Source of the DNA: Candidatus Bathyarchaeota archaeon
Lineage (GTDB): Archaea; Thermoproteota; Bathyarchaeia; Bathyarchaeales; Bathycorpusculaceae
Length of the DNA stretch: 64,000 bases
Assembly: GCA_026014665.1 (NCBI GenBank)
Contig: JAOZHX010000016.1
Location: 23,236-87,235 of the forward strand
Reading direction: 5' to 3'
Shown one piece after another: positions 52,652 to 61,734 of the stretch (within the stretch, counting starts at the first letter, position 1; each line of letters starts with the position of its first letter). A program made the position numbers and the translations under genes. Below the pieces are notes generated by a model. It was not told the origin of the DNA. It saw only the letters and a list, made by a program, of their open reading frames with translations, and ran no database searches.

Positions 52652-53783
52652 TAGTTCGTAGCCAATCAGGTAATTGGGTCTTAACAGGATTCGATAGGTA
52701 TTTTCGTCCGCCTGTGAGAATAACTGAAGACAGCAAATCTACGTTTGCCTCTTCTTCATGCCTATCGAAATTAAGGTTGTTACATGTGGCATCGGCGTGA
52801 TATTGCTTTATTTTGTCCTGTGCTAACCTTCTGTAAGCGACTTGAAGGCTGACAAGGAAAGGTTCAGAAACTTCGATAGTTTCAGTTTCGGTTAGCGTTC
52901 TCAGTAACGTTATGAAACTGTCTTCAGCAGTTTTTAACAACCCATTCATATCGATTTCTTTATGCCTATGGTCGTAGTATCCAAAGTCAATTTCGCAGAT
53001 CCGCCTGTACGAGGCATTTCTGTAGAGTTCAGCCAGCAAGCCTAGTTCAAGCCCCCAGTCGCTGGGTATCCGAAGATGCGTAGCTATATCACTGTAAACT
53101 GCAAGTTCACCCGCAAGAGGATAACTAAACGATTGCAAGTACGTTAGGAACTTTGAATAGTGAAGTTTCTCCTGTAAAACTTCCAACAACGGATTGATAA
53201 ATAACCGATGTATTCTCCCATACAGTTTCTTATTGTCAACGTTGATTCGGGCATAGTATCCTTTGGAAAAGAAAAAATCCAGCTTAGGCTCGACAACCGG
53301 GTAGAGCAACTTAGTCGGCAACATCCTACTATAGGATACGATGTCAGCGTCATGCATGGCGAAAGCTCGGAGTTCAAGCGACGCTATGCCGATAGTAATC
53401 CAGACATCTTTGCCCTTTCCCGATAACTTAGTAACATCAAGCCCCTTTCCCTTAAGCTCTTCCAAAACCCCGTTCACTTCGGGTTTGTTACACCATACGA
53501 CTTCGCTTGGAACTTTGAACCGCTTGGTAAACCTTAAAGCCTCTTCATAGTCATCCAGACCCTTGGCTGAGAGTGCGATGAAAACTTTTCTCAAGTAATC
53601 GCATTCGTTTATCTCATCCACCATTTTTGCTATCCCTGGGTTCTTAACATCGCTCCCAAGGATGGGTATTATCAACCCAGCAGGGAACTGCTTCTTCAGA
53701 CCGCGCAGGCGATCACGCATTACCTCAAAGTTCAAATAAAAATCATGAATTGTCGCAATTTTCTTCTGGTTAATATCCACCAA
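52596..53783 (-). CDS. gpgS: Glucosyl-3-phosphoglycerate synthase (GT81)
   Basis: A 395-residue retaining glycosyltransferase starting KKIATIHDF, with AGLIIPILGSDVKNPG, KGKDVWITIGIASLE and the metal-binding HDADIVSYSRMLPTKLL (Asp145, Asp147). LRIPSDWGLELGLLAELYRN completes the family set. This matches GT81 GpgS rather than the GT55 mannosyl enzymes. It joins glucose from NDP-glucose to 3-phosphoglycerate, giving the precursor of the compatible solute glucosylglycerate, with the phosphatase next door. Confidence 0.85.
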   Translation of the reverse strand: MVDINQKKIATIHDFYLNFEVMRDRLRGLKKQFPAGLIIPILGSDVKNPGIAKMVDEINECDYLRKVFIALSAKGLDDYEEALRFTKRFKVPSEVVWCNKPEVNGVLEELKGKGLDVTKLSGKGKDVWITIGIASLELRAFAMHDADIVSYSRMLPTKLLYPVVEPKLDFFFSKGYYARINVDNKKLYGRIHRLFINPLLEVLQEKLHYSKFLTYLQSFSYPLAGELAVYSDIATHLRIPSDWGLELGLLAELYRNASYRRICEIDFGYYDHRHKEIDMNGLLKTAEDSFITLLRTLTETETIEVSEPFLVSLQVAYRRLAQDKIKQYHADATCNNLNFDRHEEEANVDLLSSVILTGGRKYLSNPVKTQLPDWLRTIAAMHNVRERLREKAIER

Positions 53784-53991
53784 TAACTCACCAAATTGCC
53801 TATACTTGTAATGGTATAAATTACTTTTTGACTTGTAGACTTCGCAGCGATTGCTAAGTTGATTTAACTAAACAGTACAAATAAAATCTGCCCCTTTTCA
53901 CAGAAGGGTTATTCCTATATAGTACATTTTTCATCGGATATTCATCTTTATAGACGATAGTCGGGATTCAAAAGCAAGGTTTACAGTAGGT

Positions 53992-56382
53992 ATGTCTGAA
54001 AATAAATCGGGAAACGTTGTAAAAGGTCTAAGTTCAGCTCAAGTCAGAGAAAAACAAAAGCAATACGGACTAAACGAGGTACCTGAGAAAAAAGTAAGTC
54101 CTCTCTTATCCTTTGCTAAGAAATTCTGGGGTTTAACCGCTTGGATGCTTGAAATAGCCATAGTACTCTCCTTTGTTTTAGGCAAGTACTTGGACCTCTA
54201 CATAATAACCGCGTTACTTTTGGTAAATGCCATCTTGGGATTTATCCAAGAACAACAGGCAACACGGGCTGTGAAGGCGCTTAAACAGAAACTCCAGTTA
54301 CAGGCAAGAGTATTAAGGGACGATAACTGGACGACGATAAACGCATCACAGATTGTACCCGACGATGTAATCAGGGTAAGGTTAGGCGATTTTGTTCCAG
54401 CAGACTTTAAAATATTAGATGCCGAAGCAACCGTAGATCAATCGGCTATAACAGGAGAATCTCTTCCTGTTGAGAAAAAAACAGGTGACCTCGTCTATTC
54501 AGGATCGATTATTAGGAAAGGCGAAGTTACAGGCGTTGTAACAGCAACCGGTGCACACACTTATTTCGGTAAGACAACCCAGCTTGTTCAGCTAGCTAAG
54601 CCTAAACTGCACATGGAAGAAGTCATCACCAACCTCATGAAGTGGCTTCTTATTTTGGTGGTTTCCTTGCTTCTTGTTGCCACCATAGTATCTTGGCTGC
54701 AAGGGCTAAGTCTGTTAGACGTATTACCTCTCGCATTGGTTTTACTGGTTTCTGCCATACCAGTGGCTTTACCAACCATGTTTACCATCACCATGGCTCT
54801 TGGCTCATTTGAGCTTGCTAAAAAAGGTGTATTGGTTACTAGGCTGAGCGCTTCAGAAGACGCTGCGTTGATGGATGTGTTATGCGTAGATAAAACTGGA
54901 ACCATCACAGAAAACAAGCTATCCGTAGCTGAGATTGTAGAACTAAACGGTTACAAAAAAGAGGATGCCTTGCTGTTTGGCTCATTAGCCTCGCAGAAAG
55001 CAAATCAGGACCCTATTGACCTCGCCTTCTTTGCAGCAATCGAACAAAAAAACATAACCTTAGATGGGTACACACAGAAGAAATTCATTCCTTTTGACCC
55101 CTCTACTCGAAGAACCGAAGCAGTCGTTGAAAAACAGGATAAAACAATTAGGGTGATTAAAGGAGCAGTTTCCACGATAGAGCATGTGTGCTGCATTAAA
55201 GAAGAAGATCAAGCCAAAATCGAGCAAAAAATGAACGCTCTAGCCGACAAAGGCTACAGAGTCATTGCAGTAGCGGTCAGTACGGATGAGCACACGATGA
55301 ACCTAGTTGGTTTAGTGGCGCTTTACGATAAACCAAGACCTGATTCTGCAAAGTTAATAGCTAAACTTCGCTCGTTAGGCATATCCATTAAAATGCTGAC
55401 TGGCGACTCACAACCGATAGCAAAACAAATAGGTCAAGAGGTAGGTTTAGGCGGAAACATAACCCGTATGGCCGACATCGAAAAAACAGTAAGCCAAGAT
55501 GCTATTTTAACCGCTGAGACTGTTGACCGAAGTGATGGCTTTGCCGAAATTTACCCTGAAGGCAAATACCACATTGTAAAGAGCTTGCAAGCTGAAAGAC
55601 ATATTGTCGGCATGACCGGTGACGGCATAAACGATGCTGCCGCACTCAAGCAAGCCGAAGTCGGAATAGCAGTAAGTAACGCCACGGATGTAGCAAAAGG
55701 TTCGGCCAGTGTTGTACTGACCGAGCAAGGGTTAAGTAATGTCTTAGACTTGGTGAGAACTGGTAGAATGATCTATCAGCGAATCGTTACTTGGATTTTT
55801 AACAAAATAGTAAAAACTTTTCAGATAGTTCTCTTTGTGATTATAGCTTTTCTCTTTACGGGACTGTATGTAGTGGATGCCTTCCAAGTAGTTTTGCTAC
55901 TGTTTTTGGTGGACTTCGTTACCATATCGCTTGCCACAGACAACGTACGCCCCTCTGAAAAACCCGAAACATGGAATATTACATCGCTTGTTAAGGCAGC
56001 AACTGTACTAGGAGTCTTCACAGTTATCGAATCTCTGGGACTCCTTTATTTAGGACTCGCCTACTTGGACTTATCTAACTCTGCACTACTCCATACGTTC
56101 GCTTTCGACATGCTGTTGTTTGGCGGATTATTCACCATATTTGTTGTTCGAGAAAGGAGTAGCTTTTGGCGGTCAAAACCCAGCCGACCCCTCTTAACTG
56201 CAATCATCGTTGACATGATTGTTTCGTCGTTGATTTCAGTTATTGGGATTCCAGGCTTAGCACCCATACCTATCTCGTACGTGGTCATAGCGTTCGCCTG
56301 GTTTTTTACCTTCGGTTTACTGCTAAATGACCAACTGAAAACCCGCCTCTTGCCCCACCTAGGTCAAGATAAGCGTAACTAA
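53992..56382 (+). CDS. P-type (P3A) plasma-membrane H+-ATPase
   Basis: A 796-residue P-type ATPase with actuator motif ITGESLPVEKKTGD, membrane motif SAIPVALPTMFT in helix four, phosphorylation site DKTGT (Asp300), KGA loop RVIKGAVSTIE and hinge MTGDGINDAAALKQAEVGIAV. Helix-four PVALP and the overall length match the P3A proton pumps of fungi, plants and methanogens. It would extrude protons with ATP. It is divergent from gpgS. The C-terminal regulatory tail is absent, as in archaeal members. Confidence 0.93.
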   Translation: MSENKSGNVVKGLSSAQVREKQKQYGLNEVPEKKVSPLLSFAKKFWGLTAWMLEIAIVLSFVLGKYLDLYIITALLLVNAILGFIQEQQATRAVKALKQKLQLQARVLRDDNWTTINASQIVPDDVIRVRLGDFVPADFKILDAEATVDQSAITGESLPVEKKTGDLVYSGSIIRKGEVTGVVTATGAHTYFGKTTQLVQLAKPKLHMEEVITNLMKWLLILVVSLLLVATIVSWLQGLSLLDVLPLALVLLVSAIPVALPTMFTITMALGSFELAKKGVLVTRLSASEDAALMDVLCVDKTGTITENKLSVAEIVELNGYKKEDALLFGSLASQKANQDPIDLAFFAAIEQKNITLDGYTQKKFIPFDPSTRRTEAVVEKQDKTIRVIKGAVSTIEHVCCIKEEDQAKIEQKMNALADKGYRVIAVAVSTDEHTMNLVGLVALYDKPRPDSAKLIAKLRSLGISIKMLTGDSQPIAKQIGQEVGLGGNITRMADIEKTVSQDAILTAETVDRSDGFAEIYPEGKYHIVKSLQAERHIVGMTGDGINDAAALKQAEVGIAVSNATDVAKGSASVVLTEQGLSNVLDLVRTGRMIYQRIVTWIFNKIVKTFQIVLFVIIAFLFTGLYVVDAFQVVLLLFLVDFVTISLATDNVRPSEKPETWNITSLVKAATVLGVFTVIESLGLLYLGLAYLDLSNSALLHTFAFDMLLFGGLFTIFVVRERSSFWRSKPSRPLLTAIIVDMIVSSLISVIGIPGLAPIPISYVVIAFAWFFTFGLLLNDQLKTRLLPHLGQDKRN

Positions 56383-56501
56383 ATATTCAAAAAGTGCAAC
56401 CGTTGGGAGCATCGTCAATTCTGCATACTTCTTGCAACTTCTCTTTTTTCTATTGTTATCTGGAGCGACTGAGCTCTGTGATGAGTATCGCATTTTAAAC
56501 C

Positions 56502-57278
56502 TCATTTGATTAGTAAACCGGGATACCATCGTTCAGCCCTCTCCCAATAGTGCAAGAAGAGGTCTCTGCACCATTTGAGGAACTTTTCGTCAGTGCCAAA
56601 CAACCCAATATAATCCAGCACTCCCTTATGGGTGCGGAAGACGACGGATGCCTCTTTTTCACTAACCACCAAAGCAACAGGGACACGTTCTATATACCTG
56701 CTACCGACTAGAACTTTGGAATTGGAACCTGCCCGCGATTTTGCCAGGTCCTTTTGCATGATGAACTTGAAGTCTATTCCCTCAACAATTTTTTCTTCCG
56801 CAGGGTTCTTAGTGGTCGAATCAACCTGCTCAACCATAGTCCAAAACTGCTTCTCCGCTGCAGCCAAAATTTTTCTGACCCGATTAAAGCTGGATACTGC
56901 TTCTGTGCAAAACTCTGCATTAGACAACTCCCCCAACCTTTCAACGAACTCATATGGCAGACAAGACAAGTCATGTTCTAAGAAGAAGTCAGCGTTCTTT
57001 AGAATGAAATTAAAGCCTGTAAGGTAACCAGTTGCCAAAGTGCCTAGTGAAGTGACTGTGTAGGAACCGTCAACTTTTTTCTCTATCAATTTTGCATCCG
57101 TTAACCTCTGAAGATGTCTAAAAGTTTCGGTGACGGTCATGTCAAGGGTTTTAGCTATCTGCTGCATCTTGAGGTTTTCTTTTTCTATTTTGAACAGTAT
57201 GCTCGCTCGCCGATTGCTTGAGAGCTCAAAGAGTACTTTTGAAATCTCTTCATTTTCGTCCAAAGGATTCTCTTCCAA
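56502..57278 (-). CDS. FilR1-like winged-helix regulator (HTH plus DUF1724)
   Basis: A 258-residue protein. The N-terminal winged helix has KMQQIAKTLDMTVTETFRHLQRL (quoted in part) with LIEKKVDGSYTVTSLG as its wing. A middle domain of the FilR1/DUF1724 type ends FGTDEKFLKWCRDLFLHYWE, quoted in part. Such regulators are numerous in methanogens and related archaea. TTG start at 57278. It is divergent from three small genes and may control them through the direct repeats in the gap. Confidence 0.85.
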   Translation of the reverse strand: MEENPLDENEEISKVLFELSSNRRASILFKIEKENLKMQQIAKTLDMTVTETFRHLQRLTDAKLIEKKVDGSYTVTSLGTLATGYLTGFNFILKNADFFLEHDLSCLPYEFVERLGELSNAEFCTEAVSSFNRVRKILAAAEKQFWTMVEQVDSTTKNPAEEKIVEGIDFKFIMQKDLAKSRAGSNSKVLVGSRYIERVPVALVVSEKEASVVFRTHKGVLDYIGLFGTDEKFLKWCRDLFLHYWERAERWYPGLLIK

Positions 57279-57287
57279 ACATTCGAA

Positions 57288-57315
57288 TGCGAAATGTTTT
57301 GCATCCTTGCGAAAT
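57288..57315. promoter_or_regulatory. Direct repeats TGCGAAAT between regulator and small-gene cluster
   Basis: TGCGAAAT occurs at 57288-57295 and again at 57308-57315, exactly 20 bp apart, close to two helical turns. The second copy is followed by ACTTCGC. The pair lies directly upstream of the FilR1-like gene and could be its operator. Confidence 0.4.
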
Positions 57316-57384
57316 ACTTCGCTTCGTCAACAAATAAATTTTATCGCCTTTGAAAGCCATGGAACATTAGGTGTGAGAAAAACG

Positions 57385-57645
57385 ATGACAAACATGAACG
57401 AAAAAGATGGACGAGACTTCTCGATTGAACTCAAGTCCAACCAGCATCTCACACGTCTCTTGACCTCCTCAAACGGCAGCAGCGGCGGTGTCCTCATAGA
57501 GGGAACGCTTGGTAGACTGCAGCATGCATTCTTCGTGGAACCTGAAATACTCGAAATCAAAGGCAGCTGCGGAGTTTTGAGGGTGAACTTACGCATGAGC
57601 GAAGTTAAAGAACCAGCGAAGAAACACGATGGAGGTGAAGAATAA
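57385..57645 (+). CDS. 86-residue protein of unknown function
   Basis: ATG 57385 opens MTNMNEKDGRDFSIELKSN, followed by LLTSSNGSSGGVLIEGTLG and FFVEPEILEIKGSCGVLRV. The sequence is beta-rich, soluble and has no known motif. A GTG at 57373 is an alternative start. Its TAA overlaps the ATG of the next gene (TAATG), so the two are coupled. Confidence 0.6.
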   Translation: MTNMNEKDGRDFSIELKSNQHLTRLLTSSNGSSGGVLIEGTLGRLQHAFFVEPEILEIKGSCGVLRVNLRMSEVKEPAKKHDGGEE

Positions 57646-57848
57646 TGAAGCTAAAAGAAAAAATCGCCTTTACAGCGTTCGGTCTTTTGATCTTCTTCCT
57701 ATCAGGCGGTGTAGCATGCAGCTATGGCAGCACAGGCGCAGTCAACCCAGTCTTGGCAGTCCTACTCGGCGTCGTAGTCTTCTTTGCCGTGGGCACAGCG
57801 GCATGTACAGTCGGCAACAGCAGAATGGAAAAGAAGAAGGCACCCTAA
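57645..57848 (+). CDS. Small two-helix membrane protein
   Basis: A 67-residue protein with two hydrophobic helices, about residues 8-30 and 36-56, separated by a short Gly/Ser loop, and a basic tail (RMEKKKAP). It has cysteines at the end of each helix (ACSYG, AACTV). It is translationally coupled to the preceding soluble protein. GGAGGTGAAG precedes the ATG, a near-perfect ribosome site. Confidence 0.65.
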   Translation: MKLKEKIAFTAFGLLIFFLSGGVACSYGSTGAVNPVLAVLLGVVVFFAVGTAACTVGNSRMEKKKAP

Positions 57849-57963
57849 CTCGCCAAGTAAGCAGTCTCACGATAATTCGGTGATAAATCCTCCTTTTCTT
57901 TTGGGCAGGATGCATGTGTTCGTTGGCACAGCATCCCTGCAAAATAAACTAACGAAACAAAAA

Positions 57964-58392
57964 ATGGAGCTTGACTATATGAAAATAAATCGAAATCAAA
58001 CAAAAAGTTCAGACCAAAATTGGAAACGAAACAAAGCGTTTAGTCTATCTTTATTGGCTGGAATCTTGATTCTATGCAATTCTGCACTTGTGGGAATCTC
58101 AGCAAGGTGGTTGCCTTGGTTGATGCCTACACTTCCAGGCTCAGCGGGCAACGATACAGCAGTTCTGTATACGCTCTCAGCGGTGGGAGTTAGCTGTGGT
58201 GCTCTAATGCTTCTTGGAGCTCTGATGCTGCGCACCAGATTAACCAGCAAAGCGTGGGGCACATTCGTTGCAGTGTGCTCCCTTCCAAGCATAATCTGCG
58301 GTGGAGGATTCGTCGTCGGGATCATCTTAGCTGTTCTGAGCGGAAAGGCGGCTTATTCGGCGAGGACAGATTGTGAGTATGGAAAGGCGTAA
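57964..58392 (+). CDS. Small four-helix membrane protein
   Basis: ATG 57964 starts MELDYMKINRNQ; ATG 57979 is also possible. The roughly 140-residue product has hydrophobic helices near residues 28-50, 66-90, 98-115 and 112-130, with Gly/Ser-rich connectors (SIICGGGFVVG). No family recognised. Probably cotranscribed with the two genes before it. Confidence 0.55.
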   Translation: MELDYMKINRNQTKSSDQNWKRNKAFSLSLLAGILILCNSALVGISARWLPWLMPTLPGSAGNDTAVLYTLSAVGVSCGALMLLGALMLRTRLTSKAWGTFVAVCSLPSIICGGGFVVGIILAVLSGKAAYSARTDCEYGKA

Positions 58393-58818
58393 GAGACGTT
58401 TTAATCGGGGCTTTATATGAGACTCAAACACTGCCACTCTCTTAACACCATTGCAGGATATTGAATGCTTTGCAGCTGATGTATGCTACATTTCTCGAAT
58501 GAATGCGGGATAGCCGCCAAAAAGTGAACTATAGCATACATAAAACACAAAAAGAACAGCCAAATGAAGGCTAAGGGCTGCTGGATATGGACGAGCATGA
58601 TAACCCTTTATAGGCGGCACCTACGCATGTTCACTCGGTTCTACAAACTACAACAACGCATGGAAGCAGGATGGAATTTCGCTAACAAAACGTAAAACTA
58701 TAAAATGGAAATCTGGGTGAAAATCACCTGCCTCAACAGCATCTGGATAAGCCAAACCTCGAGACACGAAAATATATAGATACGATGCTGTATTAGCTTT
58801 TGTTCTGGTAGTTGCACA
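58393..58818. other. Intergenic region before mscS
   Basis: No gene of convincing composition is visible. A TATA-like AAAATATATAGATACG at 58769-58784 lies about 40 nt before the mscS start and probably drives it. A second TTTATAGGCGGC (58609-58620) resembles promoter elements seen elsewhere in the window. Confidence 0.35.
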
Positions 58819-59652
58819 GTGTTGGATATAGTAGGTTCCGTGAAGAGACTAGCAATAACTATTTCTCTACTGGTTGCTTTGGCTGCAGGGACACTCGTAG
58901 CCTATGATTTATTCATAAAAACATCGATTAACCTCCCAGATTTTGCGCATAATCTAATCAGGATCACGATTATTGCAGGTTTCTGGCTTGCAATATTGTT
59001 TATCATCACTCGCTCAAAACAAACAATCGCAAAACATCTGGGAGATCAACCCGCCACCATCATCCAGTTTCTGATGGGAAGCATATCACTATTGATTATG
59101 ACTTTTGCAATACTACGCGTCTTAGACGTTTCTCCCGATACTCTATTGACAAGTGCAGGTATTGCATCTATAACAATCGGTCTCATAATGTCCACGTTCG
59201 TGGGCGGTATCCTCTCCAGCGTCTTTGTCTTCGCATCTCATAGGTACAGAGTAGGCGACAACGTAGTCGTCAACAATGTCCCTGGGCAAATAGTCGAACT
59301 GTCTGCTATGGTTACACGAGTAAGAACTGACGTAGGCATTGTTGCTATTCCTAACAGTGCAATAGCTTCAGGAATGGTTTTAGTAACCAGAATGCATGCT
59401 CATGAAACTGCTTCGCTCAGTCGGCTCCCGTACATCCAGGGAGATAGAGTTGTCACAACTTACATGCAAGGCGAAGGCGCAGTCACAGAAATAACGCCAA
59501 TACACACCAAAATAGTTCTAGATTCAGGTAAAGAACTCACTTTTCTGAACAGCAGTGTCCTCGCAGGCTCAGTTGCTATAGCCAAAATAGCTCAAACCCC
59601 GAATCTTCAAACCCCAAATCTTCATAAAGAAACGGCGCTCAATAGACCATGA
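58819..59652 (+). CDS. MscS-family mechanosensitive channel
   Basis: A 277-residue protein with four helices. The last, GIASITIGLIMSTFVGGILSSVFVF (quoted in part), is the pore helix, followed by the beta-domain start RYRVGDNVVVNNVPGQIVELS and TRVRTDVGIVAIPNSAI. It would open on membrane tension to release solutes during osmotic downshock. TTG start. The C-terminal domain is shorter than in E. coli MscS and ends in two TPNLQ-like repeats. Confidence 0.88.
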   Translation: MLDIVGSVKRLAITISLLVALAAGTLVAYDLFIKTSINLPDFAHNLIRITIIAGFWLAILFIITRSKQTIAKHLGDQPATIIQFLMGSISLLIMTFAILRVLDVSPDTLLTSAGIASITIGLIMSTFVGGILSSVFVFASHRYRVGDNVVVNNVPGQIVELSAMVTRVRTDVGIVAIPNSAIASGMVLVTRMHAHETASLSRLPYIQGDRVVTTYMQGEGAVTEITPIHTKIVLDSGKELTFLNSSVLAGSVAIAKIAQTPNLQTPNLHKETALNRP

Positions 59653-59751
59653 CTATGCTAAAAATTTTTCTGGAGCAATGGATTCCAAAGGTTCATTGGA
59701 CGACGAACGAACAAGAAAAGCGTGAAATCTTACGAATCAGGTGAAAAAAAG

Positions 59752-60261
59752 ATGTTTAGAAGTCGAGAAGAAATTCGTCAGCGGTTACAGCAGGTGATTG
59801 AAGGGTTTCGCCAAAAAGGAGCCATCAGCCCAGAGACAGCGCTAACCATTCAAGAGCTAGGCTTGCCACCTCGTTTTGAAGAAGCTATGCATAGAAGACT
59901 TGGCAATTCAGGAATTTTTGTTGAAACAAACGGCAAGTACTACCTGAATGAAGAAAGACTTAAACAGATTCAAGAGCAACGTTTCAAAAGCAGATCAGGC
60001 GAAAGCAAAGGTGGCGGTTGGAATGGATCGGCTCAACCAACGTGGTTTCGCGTTGCTGAAATTTTGCTTATGCTGCCGATTGGCCTCATAATAGCGTTTG
60101 TGCTGTTTTACTTCAGCGCCTATTATGGCGGGTTCTTTCAAGGTGAATTTCTTGCCATTTTACTCATCGCTTTTGTAGGACTCACTGTGATTAGGATCCT
60201 TTTCCGCAGAGCAAGAAGGAGATATTCGCGCGAGCACCAAGTTTGGGATGCCGATCACTGA
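59752..60261 (+). CDS. Unknown protein with N-terminal helical domain and two membrane helices
   Basis: ATG 59752 follows GGTGAAAAAAA, giving MFRSREEIRQRLQQVIEGF. An N-terminal domain of about 80 residues resembles a winged-helix shape (KGAISPETALTIQELGLPP). A Gly/Ser linker and two hydrophobic helices at about residues 105-130 and 138-158 follow, then a basic end (RRARRRYSREH). No family recognised. It follows mscS and may be cotranscribed. Confidence 0.6.
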   Translation: MFRSREEIRQRLQQVIEGFRQKGAISPETALTIQELGLPPRFEEAMHRRLGNSGIFVETNGKYYLNEERLKQIQEQRFKSRSGESKGGGWNGSAQPTWFRVAEILLMLPIGLIIAFVLFYFSAYYGGFFQGEFLAILLIAFVGLTVIRILFRRARRRYSREHQVWDADH

Positions 60262-61139
60262 GAAAACAGCGCATGTTTAGCGTGCACGACAATCGCTTTG
60301 ACAACTCATATATTCTAGGCAAACCCTTACAAAAAGTAGAAGACTAAATTGATGGACGACCATGGTCCATTCTACCAAGCCCCGAATTTAACTCATGGTA
60401 TCTACAAGAGACAGCGATAAAAAAAGGAAAGAAGGAATTTTTAGATTTCTTGTTATTTTATAACTGTTGAACTGTCACTATTTCTTTTCTTCAGGTTTTG
60501 GTTGCTCTGCTTTCTTCTTCTTTGCTGGCATCTGCTCTTCCCTCCTGCTGGCGTTTAGCCGCGAACGAATGAGCCTTGCCCAGCATTACCCGCTTTAAAT
60601 AAAAGCAGGATATACACTTTTTGCTTGGTAGCTAAGGGTTTTTGCGGTTATTCGGCGGTGTCGACTAGATGGGCTGTGCCGTCGGGACAATACACTTTCT
60701 CGCCCGATTGAACTTTAGCGTAACGCCGCTTGCAATCATAAAGCTGCAGGGCGCATCCGTCACAGTCACGAGACAGCATACTTGTCACCTCTCTCCAATT
60801 TACAGAACAAATCTCGACGGGAATGCAAAACTAAGAAATAAATTTTTCTTCAAATTTCAACAATAGCCAACGTTCTCTCAAAGTTGTCATGTTAAAAATT
60901 ACATAGTTCAGTTTCAAACATTGCTGATAGATTTCTTTTATTTCACCCAAAAGCTGGTAATGTATGCTGAAGAACTGGGATGGGAATTGAATTTCCACCG
61001 TTTCGTTCCTTTATCGCTTAAAAATTTGATATTTCAGCAAACAGTACTTTGCGTAATAGTCATTCTCATTGTTTCAATCAACACAGCAGCAACAATAAAT
61101 TTTAAATAAGTCTTATTGTTATATATAAAGTTGATATAA
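60262..61139. other. Long gap holding one small gene and the padR promoter
   Basis: Apart from the 43-residue gene at 60648-60779 on the minus strand, only doubtful frames are seen. One is a 17-codon Lys/Glu-rich frame at 60478-60531 (minus, MPAKKKKAEQPKPEEKK) behind a GGAGGGA. Another is a plus-strand frame at 60921-61109 without clear coding features. The right end has TTATATATAAAG (about 61118-61130), the likely TATA element of padR. Confidence 0.4.
60648..60779 (-). CDS. 43-residue CxxC putative zinc-binding protein
   Basis: ATG 60779 follows GAGGTGA with five-base spacing, a perfect archaeal ribosome site. The product begins MLSRDCDGCALQLYDCKRR and ends with VYCPDGTAHLVDTAE. Four cysteines (C6, C9, C16 and one near 31) could hold one zinc. 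No family recognised. The ribosome site and cysteine pattern support a real gene in an otherwise empty gap. Confidence 0.55.
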   Translation of the reverse strand: MLSRDCDGCALQLYDCKRRYAKVQSGEKVYCPDGTAHLVDTAE

Positions 61140-61150
61140 GTCAAAATGAC
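61140..61150. promoter_or_regulatory. Palindromic operator candidate before padR
   Basis: GTCAAAATGAC, a GTCA/TGAC inverted repeat around three A, lies 26 nt before the padR ATG and just downstream of the TATA element, within TATAAGTCAAAATGACATA. PadR repressors usually bind a palindrome at their own promoter. Confidence 0.45.
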
Positions 61151-61175
61151 ATATTAGAATCGAGGTAAATGAACA

Positions 61176-61730
61176 ATGAAAGAAAATACAACAAAATTTG
61201 TTCTTTTAGGCTTGCTAAGCAGACGTCCCCTAACTGGATATGACATTAAAAAAACAGTCGAAACAAGATTAGACTATGTTTGGGACCTAAGCAACGGGCA
61301 AATCTACCCTACACTTAAAACCATGGAAAAAGAGGGGCTAATTACAAAAAAAGTTGAAACAAGAGAAAATGGTCCAATTCGAAAAATATATTCAATAACA
61401 AAAAAAGGGTTCGAAGAACTAACGGATTGGCTAAACCAACCAGCCCACCCTGAAATCAACAGGTATGAGATACTTCTCAAACTAATGTTTGGAGAGCACG
61501 CAGACCCAGAAACCAATAGCAAACATATACAAGACTTCAAAAGAAGAAACACTCAGCTTTATGAGGCAATGAGTCAATTCGAACGAAACCTTGACGGGAT
61601 GCCGGTCCAAACAGAAGAGGCCTTCTACGTCAGACTTGCAGTTCTATTGGGGAAGAGCATTTCCAAGGCTAGCATTGACTGGGCAGAAAAAGCAATCCAA
61701 ATGTTAGAAGAACATAAAGCAGGAGAGTAA
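61176..61730 (+). CDS. PadR-family transcriptional regulator
   Basis: A 184-residue PadR protein: winged helix FVLLGLLSRRPLTGYDIKKT, quoted in full length of 20, then WDLSNGQIYPTLKTMEKEGL and the wing RKIYSITKKGFEELTDWL. A C-terminal helical dimerisation part contains QLYEAMSQFERN. GAGGTAAATG precedes the start. It heads a cluster of two flavodoxin-like genes and a phosphatidyltransferase, presumably its regulon. Confidence 0.92.
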   Translation: MKENTTKFVLLGLLSRRPLTGYDIKKTVETRLDYVWDLSNGQIYPTLKTMEKEGLITKKVETRENGPIRKIYSITKKGFEELTDWLNQPAHPEINRYEILLKLMFGEHADPETNSKHIQDFKRRNTQLYEAMSQFERNLDGMPVQTEEAFYVRLAVLLGKSISKASIDWAEKAIQMLEEHKAGE

Positions 61731-61734
61731 ATTA

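Noticed and set aside
52596..53783. Assignment as mannosyl-3-phosphoglycerate synthase (GT55)
   Set aside because: The N-terminus, the HDADIVSY region and PSDWGLELGLLAE fit the GT81 glucosyl enzymes; GT55 signatures are absent.
60478..60531. 17-codon Lys/Glu-rich frame MPAKKKKAEQPKPEEKK as a gene
   Set aside because: Although GGAGGGA precedes it, the product is too short and of too simple a composition to support by eye.
60921..61109. 62-codon hydrophobic frame upstream of padR
   Set aside because: AT-rich composition yields hydrophobic frames by chance, there is no ribosome site, and it overlaps the padR promoter.
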